NCBI GenBank assembly: GCA_964577955.1
Contig: CAZOAZ010000020.1
Location: 1 to 64,000 of the forward strand
Direction: 5' to 3'
DNA from: CADEEX01 sp964577955
Lineage (GTDB): Bacteria; Acidobacteriota; Vicinamibacteria; Vicinamibacterales; CAVVIG01
DNA length: 64,000 nt
Notes under the pieces: generated by a model
Database searches by the model: none
Told to the model about the DNA's origin: nothing
Seen by the model: the letters and a program-made list of their open reading frames with translations, nothing else
Shown: in pieces, positions 9,475 through 17,482 of the stretch
Position numbering within the stretch: the stretch's first letter is position 1
Layout of the letters: the number at the start of each line of letters is the position of its first letter
Program-made: the position numbers and the translations under genes

Positions 9475-10242
9475 TCATCCAGCGTCGCGTTCGACGATGC
9501 GATCCGCGGCTGCGGTCAGCGTTGGCGCCACGATGTCTGGCTGGGGGCCAAGCGGGAACAGCGCCTTGCCCGGCCGCGCGATGAAGGCCGCGGCGCAGCC
9601 GGCCTGAAGCGCCCCCAGGACATCCCACGCGTGGGCCGCGATCATTCGCAGCTGCGACGTCGGAACACCCAGTTCGCGCGCGACGTGCTGGTAGGGTTCG
9701 GGAGCCGGCTTGAAACGCCTCACCGTGTCCACCGAGAACGATCGCTCGAACAGTCCGTCGAGTCGCGCGTTCTTGAGCTGTGCCTCAACCGCCGCCGGCG
9801 CCGAGTTGGTCAGCGTGACGAGACGAAAACCCGCCGTGCGCAATCGTTCGACTGCCGGCCGGACGTCAGAGTGCGCGGGGAGTTCTCGAATGCCGCTCAA
9901 GATCGTCTGCCGGTCGGCGGGAGAGAGGTTGACGTGATGGGCTGCCGCCACCATGTCCAGCGCCGCGCCGCCGACCGTGCCGAAGTCGGCGTACGGACCC
10001 GCAACCGTAACCACATTTGAATAGAGGAGCACGCTTGAAAACCATTCCTGCAGGACCTCGCCGCTCCCGAAGGCGCGCGCAAAGTGCGGAGTCAGCGCAC
10101 CGATGTCCAGCATCGTCTCGTTGACGTCGAACACCAGAATTCGGCGACGGGTGACATTCTGCGCCGTCACCGGCCGAAGGCGGAGCGCCGACAGCGCGCC
10201 GCCGAGCAGCGCGGATTCCATGAACGTGCGGCGAGTCATCAT
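9475..10242 (-). CDS. Tat-exported HAD-family hydrolase, haloacid dehalogenase type II-like
   Basis: A 255-residue HAD-superfamily enzyme resembling type II 2-haloacid dehalogenases. The start at 10242 (ATGATG, GGAG upstream) gives a twin-arginine leader, MMTRRTFMES followed by a hydrophobic stretch, which longer in-frame starts would bury. After the leader, FDVNETMLD supplies the nucleophilic Asp39; the Thr/Ser motif is LTNSAP and the motif-III Lys is in FKPAPEPY. The late motif AAHAWDVLGAL matches the dehalogenase subgroup. These enzymes are normally cytoplasmic, so a Tat signal is unusual. It may act on halogenated or phosphorylated acids; dehalogenase activity is a family-based guess. Confidence 0.85.
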   Translation of the reverse strand: MMTRRTFMESALLGGALSALRLRPVTAQNVTRRRILVFDVNETMLDIGALTPHFARAFGSGEVLQEWFSSVLLYSNVVTVAGPYADFGTVGGAALDMVAAAHHVNLSPADRQTILSGIRELPAHSDVRPAVERLRTAGFRLVTLTNSAPAAVEAQLKNARLDGLFERSFSVDTVRRFKPAPEPYQHVARELGVPTSQLRMIAAHAWDVLGALQAGCAAAFIARPGKALFPLGPQPDIVAPTLTAAADRIVERDAG

Positions 10243-10334
10243 GGGCGTTTGTACTCCGGTCTCTCTCGTTGCGCAACCACTGCTGACGTGGATCTCGCGA
10301 TCAAACGTGGCACCATCTGGACAGGGAGGAACCG

Positions 10335-11336
10335 ATGACACGGCCCCGTAGAGCGCACTGGATCGTCGCCGCACTGGTTTGGCTGCCACTCATGATGCCG
10401 CTGGCCGCAGGACAGCGCTCCGGTGCCAGATCATTCGCATTTCGCGGACGCGTCGTGTCGGTCAATGCGACCGCCGGCACGCTAAGCGTCGCCAACGAGA
10501 ACATCGAGGGCTGGATGGCTGCGATGACGATGGGCTACAAACCCGACAAGCCCGAGGCGCTGAAAAACATCAAGGCGGGAGACATTGTCACGGCGATCGT
10601 GTACGACGGAGACTTCTCCACGCTGTACGACCTCAAAGTCGCAGCTTCGGCCCCGGCCGGCGACGAATTGCCGCCCGTCTCGTACGTATGCCCCACACCG
10701 GCGGAAGCCAGCTATCTCAACGACCGGCCCGGCCGCTGTCCCGGCTCGGGGGAAGCGTTGGTCGCCGTTCGCCTCGTCACCGCATTCTCTTGTCTCAAGA
10801 ACCAGGTCTTTCTCCGCGATGCCCCCGGCGTGTGCCCGATGGATCGATCCGAGCTCGTGCCGGTTACTGTCGCGATGCACTTCACCTGCAAGAACGATCC
10901 TGGCGTCCGTGAGATGAATCCCGGGCGTTGCGCGGATGGGAGCGCGCGCGTCAAGGCGTTCGAACGCCGGCCGCACGGCGATCACAACCCGAGGCATGGC
11001 GGCGACTTCGTGTTCATGGCCGTCGATCAGTGGCATCACGTCGAGGGCACGTTCGTCGCGCCAGGCATCATCCGGCTCTATCTCTATGACGACATGGCCC
11101 GACCGATCTCGGCGTCGACCCTCACCGGCCGTGTCGCGCTGGCGGACGCCAACGGGCGCGAAGTTGGGCCGTCGACTCCCCTGACGCTGGCCCGGATGCC
11201 CGATCACAGCGCGCTCGAAGCGCGCGTGGCCGGCACGACTTTTCCGTTCAATATCAAGGTGTTCGTGAAGTTCAAGCCAACGGACAAGGAACAGGTCTTC
11301 GACTTCACGTTCAAGGAGTATTCACGCGAACCCTGA
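10335..11336 (+). CDS. Exported metal-binding protein: CusF-like domain plus three degenerate heavy-metal-binding motifs
   Basis: A 333-residue exported protein with a signal peptide (residues 1-27). Residues about 30-100 resemble the CusF copper-binding fold (RGRVVSVNATAGTLSV and WMAAMTMGYK). Three Cys-containing blocks follow that resemble the heavy-metal-binding domain with consensus CPMHP...PGxCPxCGM: one near 117 (YVCP and GRCPGSGEAL), one near 150 (FSCL and GVCPMDRSEL) and one near 181 (FTCK and GRCADGSA). Each has lost some ligands. A His-rich segment HGDHNPRHGG near 213 leads into a beta domain with LYLYDDMARP. A role in periplasmic copper or other soft-metal binding is inferred; no efflux pump is adjacent. 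Confidence 0.72.
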   Translation: MTRPRRAHWIVAALVWLPLMMPLAAGQRSGARSFAFRGRVVSVNATAGTLSVANENIEGWMAAMTMGYKPDKPEALKNIKAGDIVTAIVYDGDFSTLYDLKVAASAPAGDELPPVSYVCPTPAEASYLNDRPGRCPGSGEALVAVRLVTAFSCLKNQVFLRDAPGVCPMDRSELVPVTVAMHFTCKNDPGVREMNPGRCADGSARVKAFERRPHGDHNPRHGGDFVFMAVDQWHHVEGTFVAPGIIRLYLYDDMARPISASTLTGRVALADANGREVGPSTPLTLARMPDHSALEARVAGTTFPFNIKVFVKFKPTDKEQVFDFTFKEYSREP

Positions 11337-11448
11337 GCGGCCGAGTTGGCGTTGTGGATGAGATGCCACTCCCGCAGGTGACACGGAATCTCCGGCAACC
11401 GACTAGACTAGATTCCGGACGCGCGCCCGCGACGACGGCGGCGATTCG

Positions 11449-13092
11449 ATGACCATGCCCTCACCTGATCCCCTCTGGTACAAGGACGCGGTCTTCTATC
11501 AACTGCACGTCAAATCCTTTGCTGACAGCAACGCCGACGGTATCGGCGATTTCAACGGTCTCGCCGCTCGCCTGGATCATGTTGCCGCGCTCGGTGTCGA
11601 CTGTCTCTGGCTGCAACCAATGTATCCGTCGCCGTCCAAAGACGACGGGTATGACATCTCCGACTACACCAGCATCCATCCGAGCTATGGCACGCTCGCC
11701 GACTTCGAACGGTTCCTGACCGCCGCGCATACGCGCGGGCTCCGGGTGATCGTCGAGCTGGTCATGAATCACACCTCGGACCAGCACGCCTGGTTCGTGG
11801 AGGCGCGGAGTTCGCGCGACAACCGCTACCGTGACTGGTACGTCTGGAGCGACACCGACGATCGGTATCCTGGCGTCCGGATCATCTTCGTCGACACCGA
11901 GCTATCGAACTGGGCCTGGGACCCGGTATCGAAGTCGTATTACTGGCACCGCTTCTTCAGCCACCAGCCGGACCTGAACTACGACAATCCCGCGGTCCGT
12001 GACGAGATGTGGAAAGTGATGCGGTTCTGGCTCGATCTCGGCGTCGACGGCTTCCGCGTCGACGCCGTCCCCTACCTGATCGAGCGCCCCGGCACATCGT
12101 GCGAAAACCTGCCGGAAACCCACGGCGTCGTCAAAGAACTGCGCGCGAAACTCGACGCGCACTACCAGGGCAAGGTGCTGCTGGCCGAGGCCAACATGTG
12201 GCCCGAGGAGGTGCGGCCGTACTTCGCCGCCGGCGACGAGTTCCACATGGCCTTTCACTTTCCGATCATGCCGCGCATGTTCATGGCCCTGCGGCTCGAG
12301 GATCGGAAGCCGCTCATCGACATCATCGAACGCACGCCGCCGATTCCCGAGAGCTGCCAGTGGGCGATCTTTCTTCGCAACCACGACGAACTGACGCTCG
12401 AGATGGTCACCGAAACCGAGCGGCAGTACATGTGGGACGAATACGCGAAGGAGCCCCGGGCGCGGATCAACCTCGGCATCCGCCGCCGCCTGTCGACGTT
12501 GATGGAAGCGGATCGGCGGCGCATCGAGCTGATGAACGCCATGCTGATGTCGCTGCCCGGCAGCCCGATCGTCTACTACGGCGACGAAATCGGCATGGGC
12601 GACAACGTCTATCTCGGGGACCGCAACGGCGTTCGCACGCCGATGCAGTGGAACGGCGGCATGAACGCCGGCTTCTCGACTGCGGATCCGGAACGGCTCT
12701 GGCTGCCCTTGGTGTCGAATTCGCTGTACGGCTACCAATCCGTCAATGTCGAATCGCAATCGCGCAACCCATCCTCGCTCCTCAACTGGACGCGCCGGCT
12801 GATCGAGGTGCGCCGATCGAGCCGGGTGTTCGGCCGCGGGTCGATCGAGTTTCTCAAGCCGGCCAATCATCGCGTGCTCGCGTACACCCGCACCCTTGGC
12901 GCGCAGACGGTGCTCGTGGTCTGCAATCTGGCGAGTACCGCGCAGTACGCCGAGCTCGACCTGTCGTCGATGAGCGGCGCGATCCCCATCGAGATGTTCG
13001 GCGGCAGCATCTTTCCGCGGGTTGGGCCGGATCCTTATCCGGTGATGATGGGTCCTTATGACTTCTACTGGTTCCGCCTGCGCTGGCTGTAG
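11449..13092 (+). CDS. treS: Trehalose synthase (maltose alpha-D-glucosyltransferase)
   Basis: A 547-residue GH13 enzyme that interconverts maltose and trehalose. The N-terminus (WYKDAVFYQLHVKSFADSNADGIGDF) is characteristic of TreS. Catalytic residues are visible: nucleophile Asp205 in GFRVDAV, acid/base Glu247 in LLAEANMW and the transition-state Asp313 in NHDE. The SPIVYYGDEIGMGDN and RTPMQWN segments match TreS rather than sucrose isomerases. It is the right length for TreS alone, without the fused maltokinase seen in some phyla. It leads a co-directional run with the GT81-like gene (6 nt away), the MscS-like gene and malQ, and so probably shares their expression. An ATG six bases downstream is an equally possible start. 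Confidence 0.95.
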   Translation: MTMPSPDPLWYKDAVFYQLHVKSFADSNADGIGDFNGLAARLDHVAALGVDCLWLQPMYPSPSKDDGYDISDYTSIHPSYGTLADFERFLTAAHTRGLRVIVELVMNHTSDQHAWFVEARSSRDNRYRDWYVWSDTDDRYPGVRIIFVDTELSNWAWDPVSKSYYWHRFFSHQPDLNYDNPAVRDEMWKVMRFWLDLGVDGFRVDAVPYLIERPGTSCENLPETHGVVKELRAKLDAHYQGKVLLAEANMWPEEVRPYFAAGDEFHMAFHFPIMPRMFMALRLEDRKPLIDIIERTPPIPESCQWAIFLRNHDELTLEMVTETERQYMWDEYAKEPRARINLGIRRRLSTLMEADRRRIELMNAMLMSLPGSPIVYYGDEIGMGDNVYLGDRNGVRTPMQWNGGMNAGFSTADPERLWLPLVSNSLYGYQSVNVESQSRNPSSLLNWTRRLIEVRRSSRVFGRGSIEFLKPANHRVLAYTRTLGAQTVLVVCNLASTAQYAELDLSSMSGAIPIEMFGGSIFPRVGPDPYPVMMGPYDFYWFRLRWL

Positions 13093-13098
13093 CGGCGC

Positions 13099-14385
13099 AT
13101 GGCGTCAGCACCCCTGACCGTGGCTGCCGATCGTCCAACCGTTCTCTCGGACGCGCTGCTCCGGCAGTTGATGGCGGTGGGCCAGGTCGACATTCTGGTC
13201 GGCCTCCCGACGCTCAACAACGCAGCCACTGTGGACGCCGTCGCCCGCGCGATCAACGTCTGCTTCACGCGCGACTACTTGCGCCTGCGCACGGTGCTGA
13301 TCAACTCCGATGCGGGTTCCACCGACGGGACACCGGAACGCGTCCGCGACGCCTCCTTCAGCGCCGAGGACATGGTGCAGACCTCGCACGCCCTGCGCAC
13401 CATGCACCGGGTCGTCACGCCCTATCATGGCTTGCCTGGCAAGTTCACCGCGCTCCGCATTCTCCTTGCGGCCGCGGAACTGACGCAGGCGCGCGTTCTG
13501 GTGGTCGTCGACCCGGCGGGACCGGCGACGTCGGCCGCGCGCGTCGCGGAATTGATCGAACCGGTCCTCCGCGGCGACGTTGAATTCCTGGCGCCGCGCT
13601 TCCGGCGCCATCCCCGGGACGGCGCGCTGATCACGCAGCTGGTCCGTCCGTTGGTGCGCAGCGTCTACGGCGTCGGCCTCGACGAACCGCTCGGCACCGA
13701 GTTCGCGTGCTCGCGCCGCTTCGCCGCTCATTGTCTCGAACAAAGCGTCTGGGACGAGGATGGCGCCCGTTTCGCGATCGACTTGTGGCTGCGGACGGAA
13801 GCGCTCGCGGGACGCTTCCCGGTCGGCCAGATTTGGCGTCCGGCGCCCGCCGGCGGCAGTTCGGCGACGACGCTGCAGCAGGCGGTGCGGCAGATCCTGT
13901 TGTCGCTCGCGCTCACGTTGCGCGCCCATCAGGACTTCTGGCGGCAGGCGGAGGGCGTCGCGACGCTACCGACGTGGGGAACGGATCGCGACCAGGGCGG
14001 ATTCACCGAATGGGACTATCTGGCGCTGGCCCAGCGGGCGACGCACGACCTGGCTGAAATCCGGCCGCTGCTGGAAGGCACGCTCGAGCCGGCGCTCGTC
14101 ACCGCCCTCGTCGAGGACACCACGGCGGCAGAACCAACATTTCACGACGAGTTGTGGGTCAGGCTCGTGTACGCCTTCTGCACGAAGGCGCACGGCCGCG
14201 GCAGCGCCAGCATCGAACAGCTCGCCGACATGTTCGTGCCGATCTACATGTGGCGGGCGGCCACCTTCATGAAGCAGTCGGCGGCCGAGGCGGTCGAGCA
14301 GACGCAGGCGCGCCTGGACGCGCTCTGCACGGCGTTCGAGCGGCTGCGGCCAGCGTTCGTTTCCGGTTGGACCACCGAATTGTGA
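13099..14385 (+). CDS. GT-A glycosyltransferase, similar to glucosylglycerate/glucosyl-phosphoglycerate synthases (GT81-like)
   Basis: A 428-residue cytoplasmic glycosyltransferase. The opening VDILVGLPTLNNAATV and LINSDAGSTDGTPE are typical of GT81 enzymes that put glucose on (phospho)glycerate, and the later DEPLGTEFACSRRFA and ARFAIDLWLRTEALA segments also fit. In known members a DxD-type motif sits in VVDSD; here the equivalent is VVVDPAG, so the second acid is missing. The gene starts 6 nt after treS and ends 7 nt before the next gene, so it is in the same operon. A role in making a glucosylated compatible solute is inferred from the family and from the company it keeps; the acceptor could differ. 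Confidence 0.7.
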   Translation: MASAPLTVAADRPTVLSDALLRQLMAVGQVDILVGLPTLNNAATVDAVARAINVCFTRDYLRLRTVLINSDAGSTDGTPERVRDASFSAEDMVQTSHALRTMHRVVTPYHGLPGKFTALRILLAAAELTQARVLVVVDPAGPATSAARVAELIEPVLRGDVEFLAPRFRRHPRDGALITQLVRPLVRSVYGVGLDEPLGTEFACSRRFAAHCLEQSVWDEDGARFAIDLWLRTEALAGRFPVGQIWRPAPAGGSSATTLQQAVRQILLSLALTLRAHQDFWRQAEGVATLPTWGTDRDQGGFTEWDYLALAQRATHDLAEIRPLLEGTLEPALVTALVEDTTAAEPTFHDELWVRLVYAFCTKAHGRGSASIEQLADMFVPIYMWRAATFMKQSAAEAVEQTQARLDALCTAFERLRPAFVSGWTTEL

Positions 14386-14392
14386 GGTTGCA

Positions 14393-15094
14393 ATGACTCG
14401 GGAGATCGCCGACGCCCTCGCGCAGTCCTGGCACAACTTCGCCGATGCCTTCGTGATGTTCGTGCCGCGGCTCGTCGCCGCGGCGATCATCTTTTCGGTC
14501 GGCCTCATCGTCGCGCTGGCGGTCCGGAACGTGATGCGGCGGCTGCTGATCTGGTTGCGGATCGATCGCGTCGCGCGGCGCAGCGGGGCCAGCGATCTGC
14601 TCCACCGCGCCGAGATGCCGGCCGCCGAAGTGCTGATCGCGCGCGTCGCCTTCTGGATTGTCCTCATCGGGTTCGCGGTGTCGGCGATCGACACCTTGCA
14701 GTTCGCGCCCTTTCAGGGGCTCGTCGAGGAATTTTTCCGCTTCCTGCCGCGATTCCTGGTCGGGCTGCTGGTGTTCGCACTCGGATTCCTGATCGGCAAC
14801 TTCCTGTGGCGCGCGACCCTGCTTGCCGCCGTCAATGCCGGCCTGCCGGGCGCACGATTGCTGTCGGGCGCCCTGCGCACCCTGGTCATCGCCGTCGGCG
14901 TCGTGATGGCGCTCGAACAAGTCGGCCTGGCGACCGCCGTGGTGCTCACCGCGTTTGCCATCACGTTCGGCGCGGTGATGCTGGGCGCGGCGATAGCGTT
15001 CGGACTGGGCGGACGTGACGTCGCGAAACAGCTGCTCGAACGGCAGATCCGCTCCGGAAGCGAGAGGCATTCTGACGCCACTCCCCACCTCTAG
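14393..15094 (+). CDS. MscS-related membrane protein (conserved TM-helix repeats)
   Basis: A 233-residue inner-membrane protein with four to five hydrophobic helices and the repeated conserved-helix pattern of small-conductance mechanosensitive channel relatives. The second repeat ends in FAITFGAVMLGAAIAFGLGGRDVAKQ, like the pore-proximal helix of MscS, but there is no C-terminal cytoplasmic beta/vestibule domain. The gene lies 7 nt behind the glycosyltransferase and 27 nt ahead of malQ. It may help release solutes or sense membrane tension, which fits a compatible-solute operon; gating activity is inferred. Confidence 0.8.
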   Translation: MTREIADALAQSWHNFADAFVMFVPRLVAAAIIFSVGLIVALAVRNVMRRLLIWLRIDRVARRSGASDLLHRAEMPAAEVLIARVAFWIVLIGFAVSAIDTLQFAPFQGLVEEFFRFLPRFLVGLLVFALGFLIGNFLWRATLLAAVNAGLPGARLLSGALRTLVIAVGVVMALEQVGLATAVVLTAFAITFGAVMLGAAIAFGLGGRDVAKQLLERQIRSGSERHSDATPHL

Positions 15095-15121
15095 AGACGG
15101 CGTGCCACACGGAGATCCGTC

Positions 15122-16666
15122 GTGAGCCAGACGGCCCCGGACGGCGTCGCGTGGCGTCGCGCCGGCGGCGTGCTGCTCCATCCGACGTCCCTCGCGGGCG
15201 CGTTCGGCATCGGCGATCTCGGACGCGCGGCGACGGAGTTCGTCGAATTTCTCGCTGTCGCGGGTCAGCGCGTGTGGCAGGTGCTGCCGCTCGGACCGAC
15301 CGGCTATGGTGACTCGCCGTACCAATCGTTCTCCGCGTTTGCGGGCAACCCGCTGCTCATCAGCCTCGAGGCGCTGATCGACGACGGGTGGCTCACCGAA
15401 CCCGTCGTTCGCCGCGGGGCGCCGGCATCGACCGGTTCAGTCGACTACGCGGAAGTGATCGCGCACCGCCGCCGGCTCTGGCCGCAGCTGCTCGATCGAC
15501 TCGACGCCGCCGGACCCGTCGTCGCGGAATCGCTCCGGCGGTTCTGCAGCGAGCAAGCGCCGTGGCTCGACGACTTTGCGCTGTTCATGGCGCTCAAGGA
15601 AGCTCACGACGAGCGCGCCTGGAACGAGTGGCCGCGGGACATCGCCGCGCGCGAACCTGGCGCCGTCGCACGGTGGAGCCGCGATCTCGCGCCCGGCATA
15701 CGCCGCCACCAGCTGACCCAGTTCCTGTTCTTCCATCAGTGGAGCCGCCTGCGTGAACGCTGCCGCGCGAGCGGCGTCGCCCTCCTCGGCGATTTGCCGA
15801 TCTTCGTCGCCTACGACAGCGCCGACGTCTGGGCGCGTCGCGATCTGTTCCAGCTCGACGCCGACGGCCGGCCGGCGGTTGTCGCCGGCGTGCCACCCGA
15901 CTACTTCTCCGCGACCGGACAGTTGTGGGGCAATCCGCATTACGACTGGCGCCAGCACGCCGCCACCGGCTATGCATGGTGGATCCAGCGCGTCCGCGGC
16001 CTTCTGACGCTCGTCGATCGGATTCGTCTCGATCACTTCCGCGGCTTCGTCGCGGCCTGGGAAGTGCCGGCGGCCGCCACGACCGCGGCGGGCGGCGTCT
16101 GGCGCGCCGGTCCCGGCGCGGCCTTGTTTGCCGCGCTCGAAACGGGGTCGGGGCAGCGGCCGTTGCCGTTCATCGCCGAAAACCTCGGCGTGATTACGCC
16201 CGAGGTCGAGAAGCTGCGTGACCAGTTCAATCTGCCGGGGATGGCGATTTTGCAGTTCGCGTTCGGCAGCGATCCGCAGGCACCGACCTTCCGGCCGCAC
16301 AACTACTCGCGCCGCCTGGCCGTCTACACCGGCACGCACGACAACGATACGACGGTCGGCTGGTGGAGCGGCGCCGCCGGGCACAGCACGCGCAGCGAGT
16401 CCGACGTCCGACAGGAACACGACTTTGCCCGCCGCTATGTCGGAATCGGACCAGAGGTGCACTGGGATCTGATTCGGACCGCGTTCGCGTCCGTCGCGAC
16501 ATGGGCGATTGTCCCGGCGCAGGATCTGCTCGGCCTCGGCAGCGAGGCGCGCATGAATCAGCCCGGCACCACGTCGGGCAACTGGCGCTGGCAACTGCGC
16601 CGGGGACAGCTGACCGCCGACATCGCCCGCCGGCTGCGCGTATTGGTCGAGACTTACGACCGCTGA
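15122..16666 (+). CDS. malQ: 4-alpha-glucanotransferase (amylomaltase)
   Basis: A 514-residue GH77 enzyme that transfers alpha-1,4-glucan segments between maltooligosaccharides. The start is GTG at 15122 with GGAG seven bases upstream. Family marks are AGGVLLHPTSL near residue 14, QVLPLGPTGYGDSPYQSFSA, the nucleophile Asp304 in RLDHFRGF, the acid/base Glu353 in FIAENLG and the late TGTHDNDTTVGW. The length is standard for bacterial MalQ. Next to TreS it would supply maltose/maltodextrin flow for trehalose production or reabsorb glucose from turnover. Confidence 0.96.
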   Translation: MSQTAPDGVAWRRAGGVLLHPTSLAGAFGIGDLGRAATEFVEFLAVAGQRVWQVLPLGPTGYGDSPYQSFSAFAGNPLLISLEALIDDGWLTEPVVRRGAPASTGSVDYAEVIAHRRRLWPQLLDRLDAAGPVVAESLRRFCSEQAPWLDDFALFMALKEAHDERAWNEWPRDIAAREPGAVARWSRDLAPGIRRHQLTQFLFFHQWSRLRERCRASGVALLGDLPIFVAYDSADVWARRDLFQLDADGRPAVVAGVPPDYFSATGQLWGNPHYDWRQHAATGYAWWIQRVRGLLTLVDRIRLDHFRGFVAAWEVPAAATTAAGGVWRAGPGAALFAALETGSGQRPLPFIAENLGVITPEVEKLRDQFNLPGMAILQFAFGSDPQAPTFRPHNYSRRLAVYTGTHDNDTTVGWWSGAAGHSTRSESDVRQEHDFARRYVGIGPEVHWDLIRTAFASVATWAIVPAQDLLGLGSEARMNQPGTTSGNWRWQLRRGQLTADIARRLRVLVETYDR

Positions 16667-16782
16667 ACGCGCGCATCCCGCGCCTCTGGGGCCAGCTGAC
16701 CAGCGGCGTGGCGACCTTTTCGACCAGCGGTCGGTCGCGGGATCGGGAGCGTGCCGGGCCAGGATTGAGAATTACTTCGTTC

Positions 16783-16795
16783 CGTTCTCAGAACG
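16783..16795. other. Small palindrome between malQ and the convergent hypothetical gene
   Basis: CGTTCTCAGAACG has 5-bp arms around TCA just before the end of the convergent gene at 16798; a wider TGAGAA...TTCTCA pair overlaps it. It may be part of a weak terminator. The rest of the 131-nt gap shows nothing recognisable. Confidence 0.25.
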
Positions 16796-16797
16796 CT

Positions 16798-17340
16798 TCA
16801 CTGGGCCGCCACGGGTTCGAGCGCCTCAATCAGCTGCCGCAGCAGCATGGCATACGCGCCATCGGCGCGACGGTAGGTTTCCAGGTAGTCGCGCTCCCCG
16901 ATTTCGTGATCCTTGCGCCATGACCCGCCGAAGACCGTCTGACGCGTGATTTCTTCGTAGAACACATCCCCGCCGTCGAGGATCAGGCCGTCGGCCTGGA
17001 GATCGTGGAAGAACACCTGGCTCGCGGGATCGGGTGTTGCCTGCAGATCGAGGTAGACCTGCCGGTAGTCCTCGCGCTGCACCAGCGCCTGAAGGTGCGC
17101 GGGCACCGGGTAGCGCTGCGCGATCACCAGCAACTGGGAGCCGGGAAAGAACAGCGCCGCGATGAACCGGCTGGCGTCCGACCGATCCTGCACGGCGATG
17201 GCCTCGAGGTGGCGGGCGGCCATCAGATCGGTGAACGTGCGGGCCAGCGTTGCGGATTGCGAACGTTCGGCCCCGCCCGCCGCCGACCAGCCGCACAAGC
17301 ATCCGAGCGCGATCACCAGCCGACCAACGCGTGAGCGCAT
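16798..17340 (-). CDS. Exported protein of unknown function
   Basis: I do not recognise this 180-residue protein. The start at 17340 is fixed by the strong AGGAGGAG site directly upstream and gives a signal peptide (MRSRVGRLVIALGCLCGWSAAGGA). The mature part is soluble and alpha/beta in character, with two hydrophobic core strands (FIAALFFPGSQLLVIAQRYPV and ADGLILDGGDVFYEEI) and no Cys pairs or obvious catalytic motif. It is divergent from otsAB across a 142-nt AT-rich gap and may therefore be co-regulated with trehalose synthesis. Confidence 0.75.
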   Translation of the reverse strand: MRSRVGRLVIALGCLCGWSAAGGAERSQSATLARTFTDLMAARHLEAIAVQDRSDASRFIAALFFPGSQLLVIAQRYPVPAHLQALVQREDYRQVYLDLQATPDPASQVFFHDLQADGLILDGGDVFYEEITRQTVFGGSWRKDHEIGERDYLETYRRADGAYAMLLRQLIEALEPVAAQ

Positions 17341-17386
17341 GACTCCTCCTCCTTGCTGGCGGGCCGCCACGTCGCGACGACCGTTT

Positions 17387-17401
17387 GTGTACACATTATA
17401 T
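17387..17401 (+). promoter_or_regulatory. Promoter/operator region upstream of otsAB
   Basis: The divergent gap is clearly AT-rich compared with its surroundings. It holds the perfect palindrome GTGTACAC (17387-17394) and, right after it, TATATT (17396-17401), a good -10 candidate for the rightward gene. The palindrome overlapping the promoter would suit a repressor site, but neither has been tested. Confidence 0.35.
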
Positions 17402-17482
17402 TACTTTGAGGTCAAATTAATATTCGATATCATCACGAGGATTGCCGGCATCGATCCGGCCGCGGACCCGAAAGGATGTGAC

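Noticed and set aside
9372..9584. Small open frame starting MRLLKKIVLGLIGSIF
   Set aside because: The start looks like a leader, but there is no ribosome binding site, most of it runs antisense through the HAD gene and the 5' part is the inverted repeat.
17162..17482. Longer N-terminus for the OtsA-OtsB gene
   Set aside because: It would cross the divergent promoter and the start of the opposite gene; a good ribosome binding site precedes 17483.
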